From contig NZ_LDCP01000002.1 in NCBI RefSeq assembly GCF_001021555.1, positions 434,001 through 498,000 on the forward strand: DNA of 64,000 nt. The letters run 5' to 3'. Below are positions 1 through 8,435 of this stretch, piece after piece. How positions within the stretch are numbered: the stretch's first letter is position 1; every line of letters starts with the position of its first letter. This DNA comes from Aurantiacibacter marinus. Its GTDB lineage: Bacteria; Pseudomonadota; Alphaproteobacteria; Sphingomonadales; Sphingomonadaceae. Position numbers and translations under genes: made by a program. The notes beneath the pieces are model-generated. The model did no database searches, was not told the DNA's origin, and saw nothing but the letters and a program-made list of their open reading frames with translations.

Positions 1-313
1 CGCTGATACCTTCAAAAGATGTGCCATTCAGCCGGCAGTCGGTTTCGCCTTCAACTGCGTCAAAGGTTCCCGTGCTTGCACCGACCACATTGGCCAAAGT
101 CGCTTCGGTCGGAGCGCGCATTGAGCCGAATGGCACGTCAAGTTGCTCAAAACCGTTCTGCGCAGGGATTGTGATCCCTGTCGCCTGCAAATCCAATGTC
201 GCATCTTCCAGCGGCGCGGTCGCTTCCATACCAGCGGCATCGCCCTCAGCTGCAGGCTCCTGAGAACAGGCGGCGAGCGCAAAAAGCGGGAGAGCAAGGT
301 AGGCAAGACGCAT
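1..313 (-). CDS. Putative lipoprotein, partial (cut by window edge)
   Basis: The frame opens at 313 and runs off the left edge with no stop, giving 104 visible codons. The N-terminus MRLAYLALPLFALAACS is a lipoprotein signal with lipobox LAAC, so Cys16 is the likely lipidated residue. The following residues are Ala/Glu/Gly-rich, then a more ordered stretch begins around residue 35. Five bases separate it from the asd stop codon, so it is probably the distal gene of an asd operon. The mature part resembles no family I can name. The lipoprotein call is firm from the signal; the function is unknown. Confidence 0.75.
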   Translation of the reverse strand, partial: MRLAYLALPLFALAACSQEPAAEGDAAGMEATAPLEDATLDLQATGITIPAQNGFEQLDVPFGSMRAPTEATLANVVGASTGTFDAVEGETDCRLNGTSFEGIS

Positions 314-318
314 GGATT

Positions 319-1344
319 TTATCCCTTTTGCAAGTGTCGGCGGCCAAGCAGTTCTGCGATCTGCACCGCGTTGAGTGCTGCACCTTTACGCAAGTTGTCC
401 GATACGCACCACAGGGTGATGCCGTTTTCAACGGTCGGGTCCTCGCGCACGCGGCTGATGTATGTCGCGCTGTCGCCAGCAGCCTCTGTCGGGGTGACGT
501 AGCCGCCATCTTCACGCTTATCGACCAGCATGATGCCAGGGGCTTCGCGCAGGATATCCTGCGCCTGCTTGGCAGTGATTTCGTTTTCGAATTCGATATT
601 GACCGCTTCGGAATGACCGACAAATACCGGCACCCGTACGCAAGTCGCGTTCATCTTGATCTTCGGGTCGAGGATCTTTTTCGTCTCGACCATCATCTTC
701 CACTCTTCCTTGGTGGAGCCGTCATCCATGAATTCGTCGATATGCGGAATGACGTTGAAAGCGATCTGCTTGGTGAATTTGCGCGGCTCCACACGGTCGC
801 CCACAAAGATGGCGCGGCTCTGCTCGAACAGTTCATCCATCCCCTCTTTCCCGGCACCGGAAACAGATTGATAGGTGGAGACGATGACGCGCTTGATCTT
901 GGCGAAATCATGCAGCGGCTTCAGCGCCACCACCAACTGTGCGGTCGAGCAATTGGGATTGGCGATGATGTTGCGCTTTTTGTATCCGTCGATAGCGTCC
1001 GGGTTCACTTCCGGCACGATCAGCGGCACATCCGGGTCCATGCGGTAGAGCGAGCTGTTGTCGATCACTACGCAACCAGCGGCCGCAGCCTTGGGCGCGT
1101 ATTCCTTGGTCGGGCCGGAGCCTGCCGCAAACAGCGCGATATCCCAGCCGGTGAAGTCGAAATGTTCAAGGCTTTTGCACTTCACCATCTTGCCGGAATC
1201 GCCGACTTCAAGCTCCATGCCGATGGATCGCGAACTGGCAACTGCAGCAACTTCGTCCATCGGAAATTCGCGCTCTGCCAGAATGGCGAGCATTTCGCGG
1301 CCGACATTCCCGGTCGCTCCGACCACTGCAACTCGGTAACCCAT
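319..1344 (-). CDS. asd: Aspartate-semialdehyde dehydrogenase
   Basis: This enzyme reduces aspartyl-4-phosphate to aspartate semialdehyde with NADPH, in the cytosol, on the route to lysine/diaminopimelate, threonine and methionine. The protein starts MGYRVAVVGATGNVG, a Rossmann nucleotide-binding loop (residues 4-15). The catalytic cysteine lies in NPNCSTAQ (Cys132), and an SVSGAGKEG segment matches the family. Length is 341 residues, normal for the family. An in-frame ATG 20 codons upstream exists, but those residues look unstructured. The chosen ATG at 1344 has GGAG about 10 nt upstream and puts the Rossmann fold at the N-terminus. The gene is followed closely by the lipoprotein gene. Confidence 0.95.
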   Translation of the reverse strand: MGYRVAVVGATGNVGREMLAILAEREFPMDEVAAVASSRSIGMELEVGDSGKMVKCKSLEHFDFTGWDIALFAAGSGPTKEYAPKAAAAGCVVIDNSSLYRMDPDVPLIVPEVNPDAIDGYKKRNIIANPNCSTAQLVVALKPLHDFAKIKRVIVSTYQSVSGAGKEGMDELFEQSRAIFVGDRVEPRKFTKQIAFNVIPHIDEFMDDGSTKEEWKMMVETKKILDPKIKMNATCVRVPVFVGHSEAVNIEFENEITAKQAQDILREAPGIMLVDKREDGGYVTPTEAAGDSATYISRVREDPTVENGITLWCVSDNLRKGAALNAVQIAELLGRRHLQKG

Positions 1345-1449
1345 TTCAGTCTTGCTCCATTCCATCCGGTTGGGGCTGCCTAGCGCGCCTGTACACCGGT
1401 GCAACCGGAAATCCGGTTGCCATTGTAACGTAATTTATGCTGCAATCAG

Positions 1450-1484
1450 AAAGGGCGGCCTCCCGATACGGGAAGCCGCCCTTT
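1450..1484 (-). terminator. Intrinsic terminator after rplS
   Basis: AAGGGCGGC (1451-1459) pairs with GCCGCCCTT (1475-1483), with a further inner pairing TCCCG/CGGGA. On the minus strand the stem is followed by TTTCT. It lies about 26 bp after the rplS stop and closes the translation operon. On the plus strand the stem is followed by TTAATTG, so weak bidirectional action is possible. Confidence 0.8.
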
Positions 1485-1509
1485 AATTGTCTCGGTTGCG
1501 AGTGTCGCC

Positions 1510-1875
1510 TTACTTGGAAACGTTATCGCGGCGCTCTGCAATACGGGCGCGCTTGCCAGTGAGGCCGCGCAGGTAATACAGCTTGGCGCGGCGCACGATA
1601 CCGCGGCGAACCACGGTGATGCTGTCCACGATCGGCGAATACAGCGGAAACACACGTTCCACGCCTTCGCTGAAGCTGATTTTGCGCACTGTGAAGTTGC
1701 TGCCCATGCCGCGATTAGAGCGGGCGATGCACACACCTTCGAAATTCTGGATACGCTCACGCGTACCTTCAACGACCTTCACGCCGACACGTACGGTGTC
1801 GCCGGGACGGAAATCGGGAATATCTTTCCCGAGGGCTTCGATGGCTTCCGCCTCGAGAGTCTGGAGCAGGTTCAT
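1510..1875 (-). CDS. rplS: 50S ribosomal protein L19
   Basis: L19 sits at the 30S-50S interface of the large subunit. The 121-residue protein contains the family signatures [16 protein letters not shown] (about residues 22-37), [10 protein letters not shown] and [17 protein letters not shown]. The length fits L19 (about 115-130). It is the last gene of the ffh-rpsP-rimM-trmD-rplS operon, 12 bp after trmD, and is followed by an intrinsic terminator. The start [15 protein letters not shown] is the only plausible one. Confidence 0.97.
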   Translation of the reverse strand: MNLLQTLEAEAIEALGKDIPDFRPGDTVRVGVKVVEGTRERIQNFEGVCIARSNRGMGSNFTVRKISFSEGVERVFPLYSPIVDSITVVRRGIVRRAKLYYLRGLTGKRARIAERRDNVSK

Positions 1876-1887
1876 GGCCTGTAAGTC

Positions 1888-2622
1888 CTACTTTTTACGC
1901 TGCACATCAGAGGCAGACTGACCCGGATCGCCACCATGACGTTCCCAAAGATCTGGCCTGCGTGACCGAGTATCATCTTCCGAGCGGGCTTTCCTCCACG
2001 CGGCTATCTTCGCATGATCCCCCGATCGCAGCACTTCAGGGATCGTGCGCCCTTCCCATTCCTGAGGTCGGGTATACTGCGGGTATTCCAAAAGGCCGTC
2101 CTCGAACGACTCTTCGGTCCCACTAGAAGCCGCGCCCATTACGCGGGGAAGCAGCCGAATGCAAGCATCGAGTATGGCAAGCGCAGCAGGTTCTCCGCCC
2201 GAAAGCACGATATCGGCAAGGCTGACCTGCTCGATTTCGGGATGAGCGTCGAAAACGCGCTCGTCAAAGCCTTCGAACCGGCCGCACAGGATGATAACTC
2301 CGGGTCCGCTGGCGATCTCCCGAATACGCTCCTGCGTGATCGGCTTCCCGCGCGGCGTCATGGCGAGAATGGGCGTTTTGGGCTGGCGCTGGATCGCATG
2401 ATCGACCGCCGCGCCCAGCACATCGGCCCGAAGCACCATGCCCGCCCCGCCGCCTGCCGGCGTATCATCGACATTGCGGTGCTTGCCGGCGGCGAAATCG
2501 CGGATCTGGATCGTTTCACACGACCACTTCTGCTCCTCCAAAGCGCGGCCCGCGAGCGATACGCGCAAGGGACCGGGGAACATCTCCGGGTAGAGTGTGA
2601 GGATGGTGGCGGTGAAGGTCAT
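1888..2622 (-). CDS. trmD: tRNA (guanine37-N1)-methyltransferase
   Basis: TrmD transfers methyl from S-adenosylmethionine to N1 of G37 in tRNAs, which prevents +1 frameshifting. Visible signatures are the N-terminal [30 protein letters not shown], the trefoil-knot SAM-binding segment [12 protein letters not shown] (about residues 113-124), and [16 protein letters not shown]. The 244-residue length matches the family. It precedes rplS as in most bacteria. Upstream, however, the expected rimM is about 3.2 kb away, with several unrelated genes in between. Its start overlaps the stop of the upstream hypothetical gene in an ATGA arrangement, so the two are probably translationally coupled. Confidence 0.96.
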   Translation of the reverse strand: MTFTATILTLYPEMFPGPLRVSLAGRALEEQKWSCETIQIRDFAAGKHRNVDDTPAGGGAGMVLRADVLGAAVDHAIQRQPKTPILAMTPRGKPITQERIREIASGPGVIILCGRFEGFDERVFDAHPEIEQVSLADIVLSGGEPAALAILDACIRLLPRVMGAASSGTEESFEDGLLEYPQYTRPQEWEGRTIPEVLRSGDHAKIAAWRKARSEDDTRSRRPDLWERHGGDPGQSASDVQRKK

Positions 2623-2987
2623 GGATCAACCCATTCGCCGCGTTCGAGCACAAAAGCAATGTGGCCGAGGGTAAGTCGCTGCTTGTTGCTGGGATAGCTG
2701 AACCGGCCTCGAAACGGCCAACTAGCAAGCTGCCATACAAGCATGAATGGGAACAGGAGTGACAAACCCTCATTGAGATCCGCAAATCGCTGCCAAGGCC
2801 AATCGGCAACCTGATCGCCGTACCTCTCGGCCAATCTCAGCGCGAAATCGTCAACGTCCTCTCCGCCAATACCCAGATCCTGCATGACAGCAGAAAGTTC
2901 AGTCGCATTTGTGCAGCCTTGCCATTCGCGCGCCACCCAAAGCACGTAAGCTAGCGCGCCGTCGCTTTTCGGCGGTGGGTCAATCAT
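2619..2987 (-). CDS. Hypothetical protein, 122 aa
   Basis: I do not recognise a family. The protein is acidic in its first half ([21 protein letters not shown]). Tryptophan-rich segments follow, around [17 protein letters not shown] and [12 protein letters not shown], of which [16 protein letters not shown] could be membrane-associated. It is coupled at both ends: its start overlaps the nitrilase stop by 8 bp and its stop overlaps the trmD start by 4 bp. That supports real translation. Base composition is somewhat less GC-rich than in the flanking ribosomal genes, so it may belong to the block inserted between rimM and trmD. Confidence 0.7.
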   Translation of the reverse strand: MIDPPPKSDGALAYVLWVAREWQGCTNATELSAVMQDLGIGGEDVDDFALRLAERYGDQVADWPWQRFADLNEGLSLLFPFMLVWQLASWPFRGRFSYPSNKQRLTLGHIAFVLERGEWVDP

Positions 2988-3936
2988 GGACCCAATTCAC
3001 CCCATCCTTCGCCCGCGTATCGACGCTAAGCTCAAACACATCGGGACGCGAGTAGTGGCCGTCGGTATCGAGGCTTGCCAAGCCCTCGTCGCGCGCTGAC
3101 AGGTCGAGTATCGCGGTGAGGGTTTCCTTGCCCTCGCCCGCTTGCGCAATCACGCCAGCGTCCGGCGCGGCGATTAGCGAGCCGCCTGCATTCAGCACAT
3201 CGCCCGGTATCGCTTCGAGCAAGTCTTGCGCCTCGGCAGAACCACCGCACCGCTCCAGCCCGTCCAGCACATCATCCTTCGTCTGCACCAGCCCCGCCGC
3301 CAGCACGAAGCAGCGGCCTTCCATCGCGTAGTGGCGGCTCGCAATCGCGTAGCTTTCGCGCACGGTCGGCCAAGCGGCCACGTGCACGCTTTCGCCCAGA
3401 TTGTGCATCGCCGCGCGCGCCAGAGGCATCCAGTGCTCCCAGCAGATGAGCGAGCCGACATTGCCCCACTCGGCCTGATGCACACCCAACGTCGAGCCAT
3501 CGCCGCGCATCCACACCAGCCGCTCCCCATGTGTGGGCACCAGCTTGCGGTGATCGAGCACCGGCAGGCCGGGGCGGAAGGTCATCTGGTTGTTGTAGAG
3601 GCTTTGGCGAACCCGCTCATGCGCGCCGATGGAAATCACCGCTCCGCTTTCATCGCACAGTTCCTGCAACGGCAGCAGCCGCTCATCCCCCGGCACCACG
3701 GCCTGCTCCATCAGGATACGGTGCAGCGCCTTGCTGCCCGGATGGTCCCACAGCGCAGCTCCAGGAGCCTCATCCAGCCAAACGGGATATCCGCCCAGAA
3801 ACGTCTCGCCAAAGGCCACGACTTGCGCGCCGCCCTCCACAGCTTCACGCGCCAGCCGCACGGCCTTGTCGATACCATCGGAAATGGCGAGCGGGACAGG
3901 CGCGGCCTGACAGATTGCGACGTTTAGCTTGGTCAT
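2980..3936 (-). CDS. Nitrilase / aliphatic nitrilase-type carbon-nitrogen hydrolase
   Basis: This nitrilase-superfamily enzyme is predicted to hydrolyse a nitrile to the carboxylic acid and ammonia in the cytosol. The catalytic triad is visible: Glu in FGETFLGGYP, Lys in DHRKLVPTHGERLVW, and the nucleophilic Cys in LICWEHWMPLAR. The CWEHWMPLAR context is typical of true nitrilases rather than amidases. Length is 318 residues from the ATG at 3936; a GTG nine bases upstream is an alternative. It is the fourth gene of the block inserted in the rimM-trmD operon. The physiological substrate cannot be read from sequence. A second, unrelated nitrilase-fold protein occurs at 61462-63066. Confidence 0.88.
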   Translation of the reverse strand: MTKLNVAICQAAPVPLAISDGIDKAVRLAREAVEGGAQVVAFGETFLGGYPVWLDEAPGAALWDHPGSKALHRILMEQAVVPGDERLLPLQELCDESGAVISIGAHERVRQSLYNNQMTFRPGLPVLDHRKLVPTHGERLVWMRGDGSTLGVHQAEWGNVGSLICWEHWMPLARAAMHNLGESVHVAAWPTVRESYAIASRHYAMEGRCFVLAAGLVQTKDDVLDGLERCGGSAEAQDLLEAIPGDVLNAGGSLIAAPDAGVIAQAGEGKETLTAILDLSARDEGLASLDTDGHYSRPDVFELSVDTRAKDGVNWVHD

Positions 3937-3958
3937 GCCAGCCACTTACGCCGAGAGG

Positions 3959-4819
3959 TCATCCCCCGCAACCGCCGCAGCCTCCGCCACCGCAGCCCGA
4001 TCCGCCGCCATCGCTGCCGCCGCCATCTCCAGAATCGCCGCCATCCCCGGCATAGCCGCCAACGCCGTTCGCCCCGGCAGCCGCTTTCATTGCGTGCAAT
4101 TCCGAAAAAGGCGTGCCGACCAGAATGGCCGTACCGAACAGGGCAACGCCCATGCCCATTTCGCTGCCCCGGGGAGCAGCGCGCAGCCGCGACTGCTCTT
4201 CATATCGCTGATCAAGCAAGTTCTCGCCTGCTACAGTAAGCGGTGACATTCTGGCGACCCGCACGATCATGACGACGACCGTGACTACCATAAGCGCGAC
4301 GAGGAAGCCGACGGGCGCACCTTGCAATACGCCGCCCAGCAGACGCCACATGCCAACTGCCAGGATCAGCAGAAACGGGATTGCCGCCATCATCCGCAGG
4401 CGGAACCGCTCGCTGTCGTCCATCAACAGACCCTTGCGCACCAGATCAGCATTGATCTTCCGGGCATGGGGTATGATGGCCTTATGCGCCGCCTTCAGAC
4501 CGAAATCGCCGGTGATGCGTGACACGGCCTTTTCCGGAGCAGTCTCGCCAGCACCTGCCTGCACAGACCACAACTTGCGGTCTGCGGTTACCTTTACTGC
4601 ATCCGCAGCGATCAGGCTGGCCAGCGTTGCTTCGGTCAGCCGCCGTTCTCCGCCCGCAAGATAGGCGAGTTCTGCTGCATCGTGCGTGGTGGAGGTGCGA
4701 CCATCAGGCCGAACACGGATCGTAATAAAAATGCTGGCCCCTGCGGATGCTGCAAACAGCAGGACGTAGAACAGCAGGAATTGCCCACCGGAATACCCTG
4801 AGAAACTGGTTTCGATCAT
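3959..4819 (-). CDS. TIGR04222 (near_uncomplex) family membrane protein with Gly/Cys-rich tail
   Basis: The 286-residue protein begins MIETSFSGYSGGQF. It has one membrane segment near residues 16-35, a soluble domain (ELAYLAGGERRLTEATLASL, with DAVKVTADRKLW) and two closely spaced membrane segments near 150-195. The C-terminus is a low-complexity Gly/Ser/Asp tail ending GSGCGGGGCGGCGG, with three cysteines. This architecture matches my recollection of the TIGR04222 family. The ATG at 4819 overlaps the upstream stop (ATGA); an ATG at 4885 would add an unlikely 22-residue leader. The partner gene upstream is GRDP-like, a recurrent pairing for this family. Function is unknown. Confidence 0.8.
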   Translation of the reverse strand: MIETSFSGYSGGQFLLFYVLLFAASAGASIFITIRVRPDGRTSTTHDAAELAYLAGGERRLTEATLASLIAADAVKVTADRKLWSVQAGAGETAPEKAVSRITGDFGLKAAHKAIIPHARKINADLVRKGLLMDDSERFRLRMMAAIPFLLILAVGMWRLLGGVLQGAPVGFLVALMVVTVVVMIVRVARMSPLTVAGENLLDQRYEEQSRLRAAPRGSEMGMGVALFGTAILVGTPFSELHAMKAAAGANGVGGYAGDGGDSGDGGGSDGGGSGCGGGGCGGCGG

Positions 4820-5352
4820 GCGAAATATGCCCCCAATACTGCAGCCAGTGCCAGCATCGCCATCGCTGCTGATATCGATGGCCACAGCCAGCGCCTATCC
4901 ATCACGATAGCATCTGCCGGGTTAACGCGAAATGCCAGCGGATCGACATTGAAACGTCTTGCAGCCGGTGGCCAAATGTCTAGCGGCGGAGACTCTCCGA
5001 ATGTGTCCTCATACGCCTTCAGTGTTTCAGCATATTGATCATAATAGCGGCTGCGCTCGGCTTTTCCGCCAGCAGTCGGGCCGTGGTGCAAATCGCAGCC
5101 GAGAATATCCGGGCAAAATCGCTGCCAGTAATCGCGGCTGTAAGTGAGGTGCAGGTGCCATGCCTGATCTACAGCGTCGGAGGGTGTGACCTGCCGCCCG
5201 GCCATTACGGCCAGAAAACAGAAGCGCTTGTATTCGCTGATGACCCGCGCGGCAAAATCGGGTGGCCAGCGGTTCTCGCGGGCAAGGCGGTGCTCGAAGG
5301 AGAATGTCGCGGTGGCCGGGCCGATGGCGTAGCTGGAAAGCCGCTCGCGCAT
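4816..5352 (-). CDS. GRDP-like (glycine-rich domain protein-like) membrane-anchored protein
   Basis: The 178-residue protein carries the core LARENRWPPDFAARVISEYKRF and VDQAWHLHLTYSRDYW, which I recognise from the GRDP-like family (DUF1399 type). It ends with a C-terminal membrane segment (about residues 155-177). Its stop overlaps the start of the TIGR04222 gene, so the two form a module. The ATG at 5352 lacks a clear Shine-Dalgarno sequence. Directly upstream (5367-5377) is an A11 tract on the coding strand. If that tract were A12, an ATG at 5402 would read in frame through it and add about 17 residues. Homologues as I remember them begin only shortly before the IGPA segment, so 5352 is acceptable. 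Confidence 0.75.
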   Translation of the reverse strand: MRERLSSYAIGPATATFSFEHRLARENRWPPDFAARVISEYKRFCFLAVMAGRQVTPSDAVDQAWHLHLTYSRDYWQRFCPDILGCDLHHGPTAGGKAERSRYYDQYAETLKAYEDTFGESPPLDIWPPAARRFNVDPLAFRVNPADAIVMDRRWLWPSISAAMAMLALAAVLGAYFA

Positions 5353-5455
5353 TTCCAGAAGAGCTCTTTTTTTTTTTCTGCTGCGGAATTCTGGTCGATC
5401 ATCGGGAAAGGTTAGGCAAGCGCTGGTCCTGGCGCAATCGCGGCGATTCTCCCGG

Positions 5456-5794
5456 TCAGGAGAAGACTTCCGGATTCACGCGGCCGTCATCACCGATCTT
5501 GCGGGAAAGAATATAGGCGCCGGGCAAGGAAACAAGCGTGCCGAAGGCGAAGCATATTGCCAGAACAAATGCCCCTATGGCGACGCCTTCCCCAAGGTCT
5601 CCAAGATTGGTCACACTGCCGGACAACATCGCCAGGCAAGCCAATCCCGTGCTCAGCGCCCCGGTGAACGCGCGTTTCATCACACCTTGGGAGTTTCGCC
5701 AGAAATACACCGCCGCGACGACCCCTGCTGCAAAACCGTTCAATATCACAATGAACACCGCAACCGCGATCAGCCCAACGAGCATGCTACTCAT
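5456..5794 (-). CDS. Small hypothetical membrane protein
   Basis: The roughly 112-residue protein has three to four hydrophobic segments: near the N-terminus (LVGLIAVAVFIVILNGFAAG), around residues 40-60, and two towards the end. It has a short polar C-terminus, so it is an integral inner-membrane protein. I recognise no family. The chosen ATG at 5794 overlaps the end of rimM by 8 bp; ATGs at 5785 and 5809 are alternatives. It is the first gene of the block separating rimM from trmD and is followed by a 103-bp gap before the GRDP-like gene. Confidence 0.65.
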   Translation of the reverse strand: MSSMLVGLIAVAVFIVILNGFAAGVVAAVYFWRNSQGVMKRAFTGALSTGLACLAMLSGSVTNLGDLGEGVAIGAFVLAICFAFGTLVSLPGAYILSRKIGDDGRVNPEVFS

Positions 5795-6293
5795 CGACAA
5801 AATCCGCATTCACGACGATGTGCGTGGCATCCCACTTCGGCACGGCATCAGCGCGCATGGGGACCATGAAGGTCTTGGCCTTCTGCCCTTCCACGGCGGG
5901 TCGCTTGATTTCGATTACGTCGCCGGCGCCGAAATCATCCACCGCGATCACTTCGCCCAGCACTTCGCCTGTGCTCGACACAGCGGCAAGGCCCAGCAGA
6001 TCGGCGTGGTAATACTCACCCTCAGCCAGTGGCGGGAGCGCGGAGCGGGGGACGGTGAGCACAGTGCCGCGCAGTTTTTCAGCCGCGGTGCGATCAGGGA
6101 TTTCTTCAAAGCGGGCAACTGCACCGCCCTTGTTGTCGTCCCGCACCTTTTTCAAATTGAAAGCGCCGTTATTGAAGCTTTTGTGCGGTTTGAAGGTCGC
6201 CAGACCCTCTCCGAACAGCTTCAGACGGACTTCGCCCGCCACGCCATGCGCACCAGCGATGGCGGCCAGCGTGACGGGCTTGTCCTGTTCCAA
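5787..6293 (-). CDS. rimM: Ribosome maturation factor RimM
   Basis: RimM binds S19 in the 30S head and assists 16S rRNA processing and late 30S assembly. The 168-residue protein has the N-terminal beta-barrel signature LAAIAGAHGVAGEVRLKLF (residues 8-26). A PRC-barrel half follows (YYHADLLGLAAVSSTGEVLGEV), ending in a MVPMRADAVPKWD-type strand. Both domains and the length are normal. It follows rpsP by 5 bp, the conserved order. The next conserved partner, trmD, is displaced by roughly 3.2 kb. Confidence 0.95.
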   Translation of the reverse strand: MEQDKPVTLAAIAGAHGVAGEVRLKLFGEGLATFKPHKSFNNGAFNLKKVRDDNKGGAVARFEEIPDRTAAEKLRGTVLTVPRSALPPLAEGEYYHADLLGLAAVSSTGEVLGEVIAVDDFGAGDVIEIKRPAVEGQKAKTFMVPMRADAVPKWDATHIVVNADFVDE

Positions 6294-6298
6294 GGGGA

Positions 6299-6844
6299 TC
6301 AGCCCTCGGTCTTATCTTCGGCAGGAGCTTCCTCGGCGGGAGCTTCTTCCTTGGCTTCTTCGGCTGGGGCTTCTGCAGCGGCAGCTTCCTCAGCAGGAGC
6401 GGCTTCCTCAGTTGCAGCTTCTTCAGCCGGAGCTTCTTCCATGGGAGCAGGAGCGGCAGCAGCGGCCTTCGCTTCTTCTTCAGCAGCCTTCTTGGCTTCC
6501 TCGGCTTCAGCGGCCTTCGTCGCCTTTTCTTCAGCACGTTCCGTGGCGGCTTCGCCCGGCTTTGCCTTGTTGGGGTTATTGCGTGCAGGACGTTCCATGA
6601 TGCCGGCAGCGTCGAGGAAACGCAGTACACGGTCGCTTGGCTGTGCGCCAACGCCCAGCCAGTAACGGATGCGGTCTTCGATCAGCGTAACGCGCTTTTC
6701 ATCGTCCTTGGCGAGCAGCGGGTTATATGTGCCCAGCTGTTCCAGATACTTGCCGTCACGTGCACGGCGGCTGTCAGCAGCCACGATGCGATAGTATGGG
6801 CGCTTCTTTGCGCCGCCACGGGAGAGGCGAATTGCAATTGCCAT
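6299..6844 (-). CDS. rpsP: 30S ribosomal protein S16 with long Ala/Glu-rich C-terminal extension
   Basis: The first 88 residues are canonical S16: [33 protein letters not shown] and [16 protein letters not shown]. About 93 further residues follow, built almost wholly from Ala, Glu, Pro and Lys, with repeated APAEEA-like units. S16 is often near 80-90 residues, though alphaproteobacteria commonly carry a tail; this one doubles the protein. The tail is probably disordered and strongly acidic. The gene lies between ffh and rimM in the conserved operon. The 42-bp upstream gap contains an AT-rich TATATATAATTG stretch. Confidence 0.96.
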   Translation of the reverse strand: MAIAIRLSRGGAKKRPYYRIVAADSRRARDGKYLEQLGTYNPLLAKDDEKRVTLIEDRIRYWLGVGAQPSDRVLRFLDAAGIMERPARNNPNKAKPGEAATERAEEKATKAAEAEEAKKAAEEEAKAAAAAPAPMEEAPAEEAATEEAAPAEEAAAAEAPAEEAKEEAPAEEAPAEDKTEG

Positions 6845-6886
6845 TTTAGATTACCTTTCGAGTATATATAATTGAATTAAATCGGA

Positions 6887-8365
6887 TTATTTCTTGTTCA
6901 ACAAATTCTGAATGTCCTGCGGCATGCCGCCCATTCCGCCGCCCATGCCGCCTCCGGGCAGCCCTGGCATTCCGCCGCCACCGCCGCCCGGCATTCCGGG
7001 CATCCCGCCACCGCCGCCGAACATGGCAGCAAGGCCTTTAATGCCGCCCATCTTCTTGATCTGCTTCATCGCGCGGCCCATTTCCTGATGCATCTTGAGG
7101 ATCTTGTTGACCTCCTGCACCGATGTGCCGCTGCCCGCTGCAACGCGCTTTTTCCGCTTGGCATTGAGCAATTGCGGATGCGTACGCTCTTTCTTCGTCA
7201 TGGAGCCGATGATGGCGTCCATATGCGTCAGCACCTTGTCGTCCATATCGGCATTGGCCATCGCAGCCTTCGCCTTCTTCATGCCCGGCATCATGCCAGC
7301 CAACATGCCCAGTCCGCCCATATTCTGCATCTGCTGAAGCTGTTTGCGCAGGTCGTTCATGTCGAACTTGCCCGCCATCATCTTCTGGGCGAGCTCTTCC
7401 GCGTCCTCCGCGTTGATCGTTTCGGCGGCCTTTTCGACCAGCGATACGACATCACCCATGCCCAGGATGCGGTCGGCAACGCGTGCCGGATGGAACAGCT
7501 CTATCGCGTCAAGCTTTTCGCCGGTACCGGCAAACTTGATAGGCTTGCCCGTAACCGCACGCATCGAAAGCGCCGCACCGCCGCGTGCATCACCGTCCAT
7601 ACGGGTAAGCACAACACCGGTCAGCGGGACTTCGTTGCTGAAATTCTGTGCGACATTGACCGCATCCTGACCTGTCAGGCTGTCCACGACCAGAAGGACC
7701 TCAGCGGGGTCTGAAACGCCCGCAACGGCCTTCATCTCGGCCATCAAGGCTTCATCTACATGCAGGCGGCCAGCGGTATCGAGCAACAGCACATCGACAT
7801 TCTGGAGCTTCGCAGCTTCCAGCGCGCGGCGGGCAATATCAACAGGCTGCTGGCCCTGAACGATGGGCAGCGTTGCAACACCGGCCTGCTCACCCAGAAT
7901 GGCGAGCTGTTCCTGCGCTGCCGGACGGTTCACATCGAGCGAAGCCATCAACGGTTTCTTGCCCTGCTTGTCTTTCAGGAGCTTTGCGATCTTGGCCGTG
8001 CTGGTGGTCTTACCCGAACCCTGCAGGCCGACCATCATGATGACGGCGGGCGGCTTTACATCGAGATTAAGCGGCGTTGCGTCACCGGCCCCCTCGTGCT
8101 CGCCGCCAAGCATGGTAATCAGTTCGTCATTGACGATCTTGATGACCTGCTGGCCCGGCGTCACCGATTTGAGCACTTCCTGCCCAATGGCGCGCTCCGT
8201 CACGCGTTCGATAAAGTCGCGGGCGACCTGCAGCGCCACATCGGCTTCGAGCAACGCGACACGCACTTCGCGCATGGCATCGCGCACATCCTGTTCGCCC
8301 AGCGCCCCGCGGCCGCGCAGGCGGCTGAAGACATTGTTCAAACGATCAGACAGCGTATCAAACAT
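6887..8365 (-). CDS. ffh: Signal recognition particle protein
   Basis: Ffh is the GTPase of the bacterial signal recognition particle. It binds 4.5S RNA and signal sequences and docks on FtsY for co-translational membrane targeting. The 492-residue protein shows an N-domain (MFDTLSDRLNNVFSRLRG), G1 (GLQGSGKTTS, about residue 110), G3 (DTAGRLHVD), G4 (TRMDGDARGG) and the methionine-rich M-domain. It ends in a Gly/Met/Pro-rich tail. The start was set at MFDTLSDRL; an upstream in-frame ATG adds only six atypical residues. It is the first gene of the translation operon. Confidence 0.97.
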   Translation of the reverse strand: MFDTLSDRLNNVFSRLRGRGALGEQDVRDAMREVRVALLEADVALQVARDFIERVTERAIGQEVLKSVTPGQQVIKIVNDELITMLGGEHEGAGDATPLNLDVKPPAVIMMVGLQGSGKTTSTAKIAKLLKDKQGKKPLMASLDVNRPAAQEQLAILGEQAGVATLPIVQGQQPVDIARRALEAAKLQNVDVLLLDTAGRLHVDEALMAEMKAVAGVSDPAEVLLVVDSLTGQDAVNVAQNFSNEVPLTGVVLTRMDGDARGGAALSMRAVTGKPIKFAGTGEKLDAIELFHPARVADRILGMGDVVSLVEKAAETINAEDAEELAQKMMAGKFDMNDLRKQLQQMQNMGGLGMLAGMMPGMKKAKAAMANADMDDKVLTHMDAIIGSMTKKERTHPQLLNAKRKKRVAAGSGTSVQEVNKILKMHQEMGRAMKQIKKMGGIKGLAAMFGGGGGMPGMPGGGGGGMPGLPGGGMGGGMGGMPQDIQNLLNKK

Positions 8366-8435
8366 GCGCGTCTCACTCCTCAATCTGACATCCCGCTACC
8401 CGATATGGGTGCGCCTACGCCATTTGTCAGGTCGC

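Noticed and set aside
196-1383. 395-residue plus-strand frame over asd
   Set aside because: The minus strand encodes a complete aspartate-semialdehyde dehydrogenase with its catalytic cysteine.
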